Assembly (NCBI GenBank): GCA_012800625.1
Contig: JAAZIY010000430.1
Coordinates: forward strand, 1-11,256
Length of the DNA: 11,256 nucleotides
Source: Lentisphaerota bacterium
GTDB taxonomy: Bacteria; Verrucomicrobiota; Lentisphaeria; Oligosphaerales; Oligosphaeraceae
Direction: 5' to 3'
Shown: piece by piece, positions 1 to 6,151 of the stretch
Layout: each line of letters begins with the position of its first letter
Numbering within the stretch: the first letter of the stretch is position 1
The notes under the pieces: model-generated
What the model was told of the DNA's origin: nothing
Databases searched by the model: none
What the model saw: the letters and a program-made list of their open reading frames with translations, nothing else
Position numbers and translations under genes: made by a program

Positions 1-61
1 AAGGGCGGCACAAAAACCCCTGGTATGTAACATCGGGCGAATCAGTCCCACGTATGTAGTA

Positions 62-75
62 CACGCTTTAGCGTG
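62..75. repeat. Short perfect hairpin, CACGCT-TT-AGCGTG
   Basis: A perfect inverted repeat, CACGCT at 62-67 and AGCGTG at 70-75. It folds as a five-base-pair stem with a TTTA loop or a six-base-pair stem with a two-base loop. It lies directly before the hexamer repeat and has no following T-run, so it is not a convincing intrinsic terminator. It could be a remnant of a REP-like intergenic element or the 3' end of an upstream transcript outside the window. No second copy was seen in the window. Confidence 0.5.
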
Positions 76-78
76 CTC

Positions 79-108
79 CCCGTTCCCGTTCCCGCTCCCG
101 TTCCCGTC
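79..108. repeat. Five-unit CCCGTT hexamer repeat; minus-strand G-quadruplex motif
   Basis: Five tandem six-base units can be read: CCCGTT, CCCGTT, CCCGCT, CCCGTT, CCCGTC. The minus strand of 78-110 therefore has six runs of three or four G separated by only two or three bases (AC, AAC, AGC, AAC, AAC). This meets the usual intramolecular G-quadruplex pattern with short loops. It sits about 85 bases before the first gene, on that gene's template strand. Slippage could alter the unit count. Whether it acts on transcription or is a neutral simple repeat cannot be told from sequence. Confidence 0.75.
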
Positions 109-141
109 CCAAAAGTCCCAGTCAGCTTGACTTTTCTCAAT

Positions 142-164
142 TACAGTATAGCTTTACTACTGTA
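142..164. promoter_or_regulatory. Inverted repeat upstream of the UPF0158 gene
   Basis: TACAGTA at 142-148 and TACTGTA at 158-164 form a perfect 7-bp inverted repeat with a 9-base spacer, centred about 42 bases before the start codon at 195. A -35-like TTGACT lies at 127-132, but no -10 hexamer at 16-18 bases is good; TATAGC at 147-152 is only 14 bases away. The repeat is placed where an operator would be, but neither protein nor promoter can be assigned. A weak ribosome-binding AGGA is at 181-184. Confidence 0.3.
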
Positions 165-194
165 GATTTTATTGTACTTCAGGATAACATTGTC

Positions 195-635
195 ATGATT
201 GAACTAGAAAAAGTAGTTGACCTTTACGAAGAATTAGGTCTTAGTGCCGACCCCATGTATGAGCTTTACATCAATCCAGAGAGCAACGAGGCGGAATCTC
301 TACTCATGCCACACTACGAAGATTATAGTAATGTTGAGGATATAGAAATTTTGCGTCAGCGCATTGAAAACGAGCCAGGCTGGATAGAGTTGCCCCATAG
401 ATTCGAACTGCACCTGGGGCGCGATTTGCAGCTCGGCTTTGCCGGTATGCACTTGTCAGAAAACGACAAGGAACTGGTTTACAGCTTTTTCAGGGGGCGC
501 GGCGCCTACCGCCGCTTCAGCGAGCATTTAGTTTATTTGGGAAAAATGGAAGAATGGTACGTATATAAGCGTGAAGAAATCACAAGACGCTTGAGAAAAT
601 GGCTTAGAGTCAACGAAATTGCCTACAGCGAATAA
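195..635 (+). CDS. UPF0158 family protein of unknown function
   Basis: A 146-residue soluble, acidic protein with no signal peptide or membrane segment. I assign it to the UPF0158 family from its pattern: a residue-20 to 30 strand of the type MYELYINPES, a central IELP segment near residues 64-67, and the C-terminal block GRGAYRRF (101-108) followed by EWYVYKREE (120-128) and a final WL (136-137). The family's cellular role is not known and no catalytic residues are evident. The ATG at 195 has AGGA at 181-184, about ten bases upstream, which is acceptable. The gene is more AT-rich than the pump genes downstream and is separated from them by about 150 bases with a separate promoter, so it is probably a single-gene unit. 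The family assignment is from remembered pattern and is moderately sure; function is unassigned. Confidence 0.8.
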   Translation: MIELEKVVDLYEELGLSADPMYELYINPESNEAESLLMPHYEDYSNVEDIEILRQRIENEPGWIELPHRFELHLGRDLQLGFAGMHLSENDKELVYSFFRGRGAYRRFSEHLVYLGKMEEWYVYKREEITRRLRKWLRVNEIAYSE

Positions 636-700
636 ATATGGTTCAGCCCCAATTCATGCCAGACCAACTATTATAAACAGGGGCCACACTGTTATTCCAG

Positions 701-710
701 CGCCTAGGCG
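701..710. promoter_or_regulatory. Ten-base perfect palindrome CGCCTAGGCG
   Basis: CGCCTAGGCG is a perfect palindrome ending two bases before the TTGCAA -35 element of the putative marR promoter. It could be an activator or repressor site for the efflux locus, or coincidence. No second copy was seen, although the sequence AGGCGACTT that overlaps its right end recurs at 1291 just after the marR stop codon. Confidence 0.3.
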
Positions 711-712
711 AC

Positions 713-740
713 TTGCAAAAGTAGTTTGACCTCGTATATT
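713..740 (+). promoter_or_regulatory. Putative sigma70-type promoter of the marR-RND operon
   Basis: TTGCAA at 713-718 and TATATT at 735-740 are spaced by 16 bases, matching the sigma70 -35 and -10 pattern at most positions. Transcription would start near 747, giving a leader of roughly 38 bases before the ATG at 785. The element is embedded in the 11-bp inverted repeat at 715-761, the expected layout for a repressor that shuts its own promoter. Inferred from sequence only. Confidence 0.5.
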
Positions 741-761
741 ATTTCCTTGTACTACTTTTGC
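715..761. promoter_or_regulatory. 11-bp inverted repeat around the promoter; candidate MarR operator
   Basis: GCAAAAGTAGT at 715-725 is matched perfectly by ACTACTTTTGC at 751-761. One arm overlaps the -35 element and the other lies just after the predicted transcription start, with the -10 box between them. Arm centres are 36 bases apart, longer than a usual single MarR palindrome, so it would suit two dimers or a looped or cooperative complex. As RNA, only the right arm is transcribed, so a DNA-level site is more likely than an RNA hairpin. The MarR gene immediately follows, which makes autoregulation the simplest reading. Confidence 0.5.
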
Positions 762-784
762 GTTTTTATTTATCAGGTTTACCT

Positions 785-1291
785 ATGGCCAGTTTTGCCT
801 TATTGGATCGCATTTCCAGCTATGCCCAGTCTCATTGTTCTTTGGACGCGGCGCTTTTACGCTCCGGTTTTGAGCTTATGCATTTGAACCGGATGATAGA
901 GCAGCTTGCCGAGGACAAGCTTGCCGAGTGCGGCATCAATCTGCGTCTGGTCGAGATACTGGAGTGCCTGTTTCATCATCCTGAGGGCGTGATGACTCCG
1001 GCGGACTTGTCTGACGAGGTCAGTCTGTCGCGTTCGGCCATGACCTCGGCTTTGGACTCCTTGGAGAAGCTCGGTTATGCTCGGCGCAGCCCGCATCCCA
1101 GCGACCGGCGCATGTTCGAGATTTCCCTCACCGACAGCGGGCGCGCCTACATCGCCGGCTGGCTGCCGGAACGCTACAAGAAATTCATCCTGATCATGGA
1201 AAGCATCAGCAGCGAGGAGCGCGAGCTTTTGCTGCGCACCTACCGGAAAGTATTTGAGATATTGCAGAACCAATTTGACAGTTGTTCCTGA
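785..1291 (+). CDS. MarR family transcriptional regulator
   Basis: A 168-residue winged-helix repressor of the MarR type, cytoplasmic and dimeric by family. Counting from the ATG at 785, a helical dimerisation segment precedes the winged helix: the recognition region is SLSRSAMTSALDSLEKLGYARR, and the wing carries the signature PSDRRMFEISLTDSG, the family's DxR...LT..G pattern. Helices at the C-terminus complete the dimer interface. A TTG at 758 in the same frame would add nine residues, but it lies inside the inverted repeat and has no ribosome-binding site, so the ATG is preferred. It is the first gene before the adaptor, permease and channel genes, 66 bases ahead of the adaptor, and most likely represses the pump operon and itself until a small ligand binds. 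The ligand cannot be inferred. Confidence 0.9.
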   Translation: MASFALLDRISSYAQSHCSLDAALLRSGFELMHLNRMIEQLAEDKLAECGINLRLVEILECLFHHPEGVMTPADLSDEVSLSRSAMTSALDSLEKLGYARRSPHPSDRRMFEISLTDSGRAYIAGWLPERYKKFILIMESISSEERELLLRTYRKVFEILQNQFDSCS

Positions 1292-1357
1292 GGCGACTTT
1301 GCCCGGCGACTCATTCTTTATCTTCACCTTAGCCATCATACAGAAACGGATCATATC

Positions 1358-2893
1358 ATGAAAGAGAGAACCATGTTGTGTTTGAATCGTGGCCTTTTGC
1401 AAGGCTGGCTACCCGCTTTCTCCCTCATTGCGCTGCTGGCCGGCGCAGTGTTTTGTAGCTCCTGCAAACAGGAGGCGCCGCAGCAAAGCGCTACGGCCCA
1501 GCCGGTCAGCACGGTGACCATGAAATCAGCCCCGATTATGCTTCATTCCGAGCTGCCCGGACGGGTTTCCGCCCTGCTGCTGGCCGAGATACGCCCGCAG
1601 ATCAGCGGCGTGCTGCTCAAGCGGCATTTCGTCGAGGGAGCCGAAATCCAGGAAGGCGAGCTGCTCTACGAGATTGATGCGGCGCCCTATCAGGCCGCCA
1701 AGGCCAATGCCGAGGCCGCCCTGAGCCTGGCCCAGGCGCAACAGGCCGGCGCCAAAGCCAACCGCAGCCGCGCCAAGGCCGGACTGGCAAATGCCCAAAG
1801 CCTGCTCAAGGTGGCAGAGGCAAGCCAGGAAAGCAGCCAGGCCATGCTGAGGGCGGCAAAAACCGCGCTCACCGCCGCACAGGCCGGACTGGAAAGCGCC
1901 GAGGCAAATGCCGAACCGCTGAGACTAAGACAGCAACGCTTCAAGGAACTGCTCGAAAGCAAAGCGATAAGCCAGCAAGACTTTGACGATGTGGACTCCG
2001 CCCGCCGTCAGGCCGAAGCTGCCATCGAGCGCAGCAAGGCCGCCGTGGACGGCGCTCGAGCCGACCTGGCACGCGCCGAGGCCGGACTGAAGGTCGCCGA
2101 CGCTGAAGTCGGGCGCGCCAAGGCCGGAATCGAGGCCGCCCAGGCAGAGCTGCAGGCCGCCGAAGCCGGCGAGCAAAGCGCCAAGGCCGCAGTGCAAAGC
2201 GCCCAGGCCGGACTGCAAGCCGCCCAAATCAACCTGGACTACTGCCGCATAGTCGCGCCCATCAGTGGTCGCATAGGCCGTTCCAATATCACCGTAGGCG
2301 CCCTGGTTAGCGCCCATCAGCCACTGCCCCTGGCCAGCATACAGCAGATAGACCAGGTCTATGTCGATGTACCGCAGGCCACCGCCGAGATGCTCAAGCT
2401 GCAAAGAAGACTGCAGGACGGCAGGCTCAGCCATAACGGCACACAGCACGAGGTCAAGCTGAATCTCGAAGACGGCAGAGCCTATACGCAAAGCGGCACC
2501 CTGCAATTCAAAGATATCAGCGTAGACCCCAGCACCGGCTCATACAGCCTCAGAATGCAGTTCCCCAACCCAGACCGCACACTGCTGCCAGGCATGTTTG
2601 TGCGCGCCCTAATCGAGGACGGCGTGAAGGAAGACGCCATTCTACTGCCGCAAAGCTGTGTCTCACGAGACACCCGCGGCAACCCCATGGTCTATGTGGT
2701 TGACAAAGACGAGACCGCACAGCCGCGCAATCTGACCCTGGACCGCAGCATCAAGGATAAATGGCTGGTAAGCAGCGGACTGCAGGAGGGCGAACGCGTC
2801 ATCATCGAAGGACTGCAAAGAGTGCGCCCCGGCATGAAAGTGCAGGAAACCGCCGCCATAGCCGCAGGCGACGAGCAGAAACAGCAAGAGTAA
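1358..2893 (+). CDS. RND efflux periplasmic adaptor (MexA/AcrA type) with very long coiled-coil hairpin
   Basis: This is the membrane-fusion protein that bridges the inner-membrane permease and the outer-membrane channel. Residues 1-35 are a signal peptide; Cys36 in FCSSCKQ is the probable lipidation site, though the lipobox is atypical. A half lipoyl domain (about 80-112) leads into a helical hairpin at 113-290, followed by the second lipoyl half with VAPISGRIG, a beta barrel and a membrane-proximal domain ending in LQRVRPGMKV, very close to AcrA. The hairpin tip RFKELLESKAIS (194-205) is canonical, but the arms measure about 81 and 85 residues against roughly 25 and 29 in AcrA as I recall it. 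That is eight extra heptads on each side, all Ala-rich, and explains the length of 511 versus about 397. An alternative ATG at 1373 would remove five residues; neither start has a strong ribosome-binding site. It is followed 90 bases later by the permease. Confidence 0.93.
   Translation: MKERTMLCLNRGLLQGWLPAFSLIALLAGAVFCSSCKQEAPQQSATAQPVSTVTMKSAPIMLHSELPGRVSALLLAEIRPQISGVLLKRHFVEGAEIQEGELLYEIDAAPYQAAKANAEAALSLAQAQQAGAKANRSRAKAGLANAQSLLKVAEASQESSQAMLRAAKTALTAAQAGLESAEANAEPLRLRQQRFKELLESKAISQQDFDDVDSARRQAEAAIERSKAAVDGARADLARAEAGLKVADAEVGRAKAGIEAAQAELQAAEAGEQSAKAAVQSAQAGLQAAQINLDYCRIVAPISGRIGRSNITVGALVSAHQPLPLASIQQIDQVYVDVPQATAEMLKLQRRLQDGRLSHNGTQHEVKLNLEDGRAYTQSGTLQFKDISVDPSTGSYSLRMQFPNPDRTLLPGMFVRALIEDGVKEDAILLPQSCVSRDTRGNPMVYVVDKDETAQPRNLTLDRSIKDKWLVSSGLQEGERVIIEGLQRVRPGMKVQETAAIAAGDEQKQQE
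1694..2227 (+). repeat. Degenerate 21-base (heptad) tandem repeats in the adaptor hairpin
   Basis: The hairpin-coding DNA is built from imperfect 21-base units, each one heptad. In the second arm, seven successive units start at 2081, 2102, 2123, 2144, 2165, 2186 and 2207 and encode AGLKVAD, AEVGRAK, AGIEAAQ, AELQAAE, AGEQSAK, AAVQSAQ and AGLQAAQ. The nine-mer GCCGGACTG recurs at 1778, 1883, 2081 and 2207. The first arm (1694-1930) has the same phase with more divergence. Such repeats suggest growth of the arms by duplication of in-frame units. Confidence 0.8.
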
Positions 2894-2922
2894 TCAGGGC
2901 AGGCCAGCACGACGCCAAAATG

Positions 2923-2949
2923 CGGCGGCGAAAACCAAGTCCGCCGCCG
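2923..2949 (+). promoter_or_regulatory. GC-rich stem-loop between adaptor and permease genes
   Basis: CGGCGGCG at 2923-2930 pairs perfectly with CGCCGCCG at 2942-2949, leaving an 11-base loop. There is no T-run after it, so it is not an intrinsic terminator. In an operon message it could protect the upstream segment from 3' exonucleases, pause RNA polymerase, or set the ratio of adaptor to permease. It ends about 22 bases before the AGGAGA ribosome-binding site of the permease. Confidence 0.5.
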
Positions 2950-2983
2950 GCAGCGCAAAACAACTCTATTCAGGAGAAATAAT

Positions 2984-5900
2984 ATGTTGTCTCGATTCTT
3001 TCTGGACCGCCCGGTCTTTGCCTGGGTGGTAGCCATCTTCATCATGCTGCTGGGCGGATTGTCCATACTCAATCTGCCCGTGGCGCAGTATCCCAACCTG
3101 GCTCCGCCAACCATAGCCATCGCGGCCATGTATCCGGGTGCCTCGGCGGAAACCGTCGAAAACAGCGTCACGCAAATCATTGAGCAAAGCATGACCGGAC
3201 TGGACGGCATGCTCTACCTATACTCGACCAGTGACTCGGCAGGCAGCTGCCGCATAGAGCTGACCTTCGCGCCAGGAACCGACCCGGACCTGGCCTGGAC
3301 CAAGGTGCAAAACAAGCTGCAGCTGGCCACCGCCAGCCTGCCAGAAGTGGTGCAGAGAACCGGCGTGCAAGTCACCAAGTCAACCAGAAACTGGCTGCTT
3401 ATGATTGGCCTGGTGGCCAGCGACGGCACGCTAAGCTCCCACGACGTGGGCGACTACGCCGTCTCCAATGTCGAAGGCGTGTTGGCCAGAGTGCAAGGCG
3501 TGGGCGAGGTGGAGAAATTCGCGCGCGAATACGCCATGCGCATCTGGCTGGACCCCGACAAGCTGGTGCAGTACAACCTGACCTTCGAGGATGTCATCGC
3601 CGCAGTGCGCTCATACAACGTGGAAGTATCCGCCGGACAGTTCGGCGGTGCGCCCGCTGTCAAAGGACAGCGCCTGAACAACTCCATCGTAGTGCAGAAC
3701 CTACTCAAGACCCCGGAGGACTTTGCCAACATCCCGCTGCGCAGCTCCGAATGCGGTGCCACCGTGCGTATCAGCGACGTGGGCCGCAGCGAATTGGGCA
3801 CCTATGTCAATGACGTCAACGTCTATTTCAACGGCAAGCCCACCGCCATACTGGCCATACGCCAGACCCCTGGCGCCAATGCCCTGACCACGGCGCGCGC
3901 CATCAAGAGCAAGATGAAGGAGCTTAGCGCCAACTTCCCCGCCGGCATCGAGGTGGTCTACCCCTTTGACACCACTCCTTTTGTCGTGGTGGCCATCAAG
4001 GAGGCGGTGAAGTCGCTTTTCCAGGCCATCGTGTTGGTCTTCCTGGTCATGTGGCTCTTTATGGGCGGCAATATGCGCGCCACCCTGATCCCTACCATCG
4101 CTGTACCAGTGGTGCTGCTGGGCACCTGCGCCGCCCTTAACGTCTTCGGTTTCTCCATCAATATGCTTACCATGTTCGCCATGGTCATCGCCATAGGCCT
4201 GCTGGTTGACGACACCATCGTGGTGGTCGAGAACGTCGAGCGCCTGATGAACGAGGAGGGGCTGCCAGTAAAAGAGGCCACCGTGCGCTCCATGAGCGAG
4301 GTCACCAGCGCGCTCATCGGCTTCGCCCTGGTGCTCTCCGCTCTCTTTGGCCCCATGGCCTTCTTCAGCGGCTCCACCGGCATCATCTACCGCCAGTTCT
4401 CCATGACCGTGGTCACTTCCATGGCCTTCTCGGTCAGCGTGGCCCTTATCCTCACCCCGGTGCTTTGCTGCAGCATACTCAAGCCGGCCCCCCAGGGCGA
4501 GAACATTCCCAAAAGTCGCTTCAAGCTGCTCAACCGCTTTTTCAACTGGTTTGACTCCTGGTTCGACCGCTTCCGGGACCTGCTGGTCTCCATGGTGGGC
4601 TACGGTCTGGCAAGGATGCTCCGTTTCCTGATGGTGTATCTGCTTATCGTCGGCGGCATGCTCTATCTGCTGCGCAATATCTCCACCAGTTATCTGCCTG
4701 ACGAAGACCAGGGCATACTGCTTACACAGGTGATATTGCAGACCGGCTCCACCATGGAACAGACCGAGGACATGATGCGCCGCGTCAACGATTACTTTAT
4801 GGAGCATGAAAGCGAGGCGGTAGAGTCCTGCGCTACCATCGCCGGGGTGGGCTTCTCCGGACGCGCCCAGAACAATGGCATGGTCTTTGTCAAGCTCAAG
4901 GACTGGGACCTGCGCCGCGACCCGAAAAACCATGCCGAGGCGGTTGCCAACCGTGCCACGGCTTACTTCAGCCGCTACCACAACGCCATGATCTTCGCCT
5001 TCCCACCGCCGGCCATCGCCGAGCTGGGCACGGCGCAGGGCTTCGACTTCCAACTGGTGGACCGCGCCGGCAACGGACACGAGGCCCTGCTGGAGGCCAG
5101 AAATCAGCTGCTGGGCATGGCCATGCAAAACCCGAACCTGACTAATGTGCGCCCCAACGGCATGGAGGATGTGCCGGAGTACCGCGTCGATGTGGACTGG
5201 CAGAAGGCCGGCGCCCTGGGGCTGCCCATCACTTCCATACACAACAGCATCTCGGCGGCGTTTGGCAGTGCCTATGTCAACGACTATATTCAAAATGGAC
5301 GCGTAAAGCGCGTCTATCTGCAGGCCGACGCCCCTTTCCGTATGCTGCCTGAAGACCTGCAGCGCATCTACGTACGCAATCTGCAGGGCAAGATGGTGCC
5401 CTACTCCGCCTTCGCCAGCGGACACTGGGACAGCGGCTCGCCGCAGCTGGAGCGCTTCAATGCCTTCCCCTCGGTCAATATCTGGGGACAACCCGCCAAG
5501 GGTAAAAGCTCCGGTGACGCCATGCGCATCATGGAAGAGATTACCGAGAAACTGCCTCCTGGCTTCGGGTATGACTGGACCGGGCTTTCCTACCAGGAGA
5601 AGCAGGGCACCAGCCAGACCGGCCTGCTCTACGCCTTCTCAGTGGTCATCGTCTTCCTCTTCTTGGCTGCGCTCTACGGCAAGTGGGACATACCTTTTGC
5701 AGTGCTGCTCACCCTGCCCCTGGGAGTCATTGGCGGGGTCATCGCCACCAGCTCCCGGGGCATGCCCAGCGACGTCTACTTCCAGATCGGCCTGCTTAAT
5801 ACACTGGGGCTTTCCACCAAAAACGCCATTTTGATTGTGCAGTTCGCCATGAGTGGCGTAAAACAAGGCATAGGCCTGCTGGAGTCCTGCCTGATGGCCG

Positions 5901-6151
5901 TGCGCCTTAGACTGCGCCCCATTATGATGACTTCCTTGACCACCGGCCTGGCGGTCTTTCCCATGGCCCTAAGCAAAGGCGCCGGCGCCGGCGCCATGAA
6001 TGCCATAGGCACAGTGGTTTTCGGCGGCATGGTCACCGGCACCATCCTGGTGGTGGTCTTCGCGCCGCTGTTTTATATGCTTATAGAAAAGCTGTTTTCA
6101 GGTAAAAGGCAGAAAGCTGCCGCTGTCGAACTGAAAGGAGAACTGCAATAA
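2984..6151 (+). CDS. RND efflux permease, HAE1/AcrB-MexB family
   Basis: This 1055-residue inner-membrane protein is a full-length proton-driven drug exporter of the AcrB/MexB type (family about 1050). It has the expected layout of 12 membrane helices with two large periplasmic loops after the first and seventh. The N-terminus FFLDRPVFAWVVAIFIMLLG is typical. The proton relay is intact: Asp409 and Asp410 in LLVDDTIVVVENV, Lys946 in LSTKNAILIVQFA, and Thr983 in LRPIMMTS, corresponding to AcrB D407, D408, K940 and T978. The C-terminal GAGAGAMNAIGTVVFGGMV segment is also conserved. The ATG at 2984 has an AGGAGA ribosome-binding site eight bases upstream. Its last base overlaps the first base of the channel gene. 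The family pumps drugs, detergents and other amphiphiles; the actual substrate is not readable here. Confidence 0.97.
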   Translation: MLSRFFLDRPVFAWVVAIFIMLLGGLSILNLPVAQYPNLAPPTIAIAAMYPGASAETVENSVTQIIEQSMTGLDGMLYLYSTSDSAGSCRIELTFAPGTDPDLAWTKVQNKLQLATASLPEVVQRTGVQVTKSTRNWLLMIGLVASDGTLSSHDVGDYAVSNVEGVLARVQGVGEVEKFAREYAMRIWLDPDKLVQYNLTFEDVIAAVRSYNVEVSAGQFGGAPAVKGQRLNNSIVVQNLLKTPEDFANIPLRSSECGATVRISDVGRSELGTYVNDVNVYFNGKPTAILAIRQTPGANALTTARAIKSKMKELSANFPAGIEVVYPFDTTPFVVVAIKEAVKSLFQAIVLVFLVMWLFMGGNMRATLIPTIAVPVVLLGTCAALNVFGFSINMLTMFAMVIAIGLLVDDTIVVVENVERLMNEEGLPVKEATVRSMSEVTSALIGFALVLSALFGPMAFFSGSTGIIYRQFSMTVVTSMAFSVSVALILTPVLCCSILKPAPQGENIPKSRFKLLNRFFNWFDSWFDRFRDLLVSMVGYGLARMLRFLMVYLLIVGGMLYLLRNISTSYLPDEDQGILLTQVILQTGSTMEQTEDMMRRVNDYFMEHESEAVESCATIAGVGFSGRAQNNGMVFVKLKDWDLRRDPKNHAEAVANRATAYFSRYHNAMIFAFPPPAIAELGTAQGFDFQLVDRAGNGHEALLEARNQLLGMAMQNPNLTNVRPNGMEDVPEYRVDVDWQKAGALGLPITSIHNSISAAFGSAYVNDYIQNGRVKRVYLQADAPFRMLPEDLQRIYVRNLQGKMVPYSAFASGHWDSGSPQLERFNAFPSVNIWGQPAKGKSSGDAMRIMEEITEKLPPGFGYDWTGLSYQEKQGTSQTGLLYAFSVVIVFLFLAALYGKWDIPFAVLLTLPLGVIGGVIATSSRGMPSDVYFQIGLLNTLGLSTKNAILIVQFAMSGVKQGIGLLESCLMAVRLRLRPIMMTSLTTGLAVFPMALSKGAGAGAMNAIGTVVFGGMVTGTILVVVFAPLFYMLIEKLFSGKRQKAAAVELKGELQ

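Noticed and set aside
79..108. CRISPR-like array
   Set aside because: Units are six bases with no spacers; this is a simple hexamer repeat. The 21-base units in the adaptor gene are coding heptads and also lack spacers.
676..693. AACAG/CTGTT hairpin as terminator of the UPF0158 gene
   Set aside because: The stem has only five base pairs and no T-run follows it.
758..784. TTG start extending the MarR protein by nine residues
   Set aside because: The TTG lies inside the right arm of the inverted repeat and has no ribosome-binding site; the ATG at 785 gives a normal MarR length.
1275..1303. TTGACA at 1275-1280 as the -35 box of a separate adaptor promoter
   Set aside because: The -35 match is perfect but no reasonable -10 hexamer lies 16-18 bases downstream, and the regulator and adaptor genes are close enough to be co-transcribed.
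3701..5491. A 596-residue open frame on the minus strand inside the permease gene
   Set aside because: It is antisense to a clearly conserved RND permease, has a His/Gly/Asp-rich biased composition and no family pattern. It is a GC-rich shadow frame, as are the smaller antisense frames in the adaptor, channel and methyltransferase genes.
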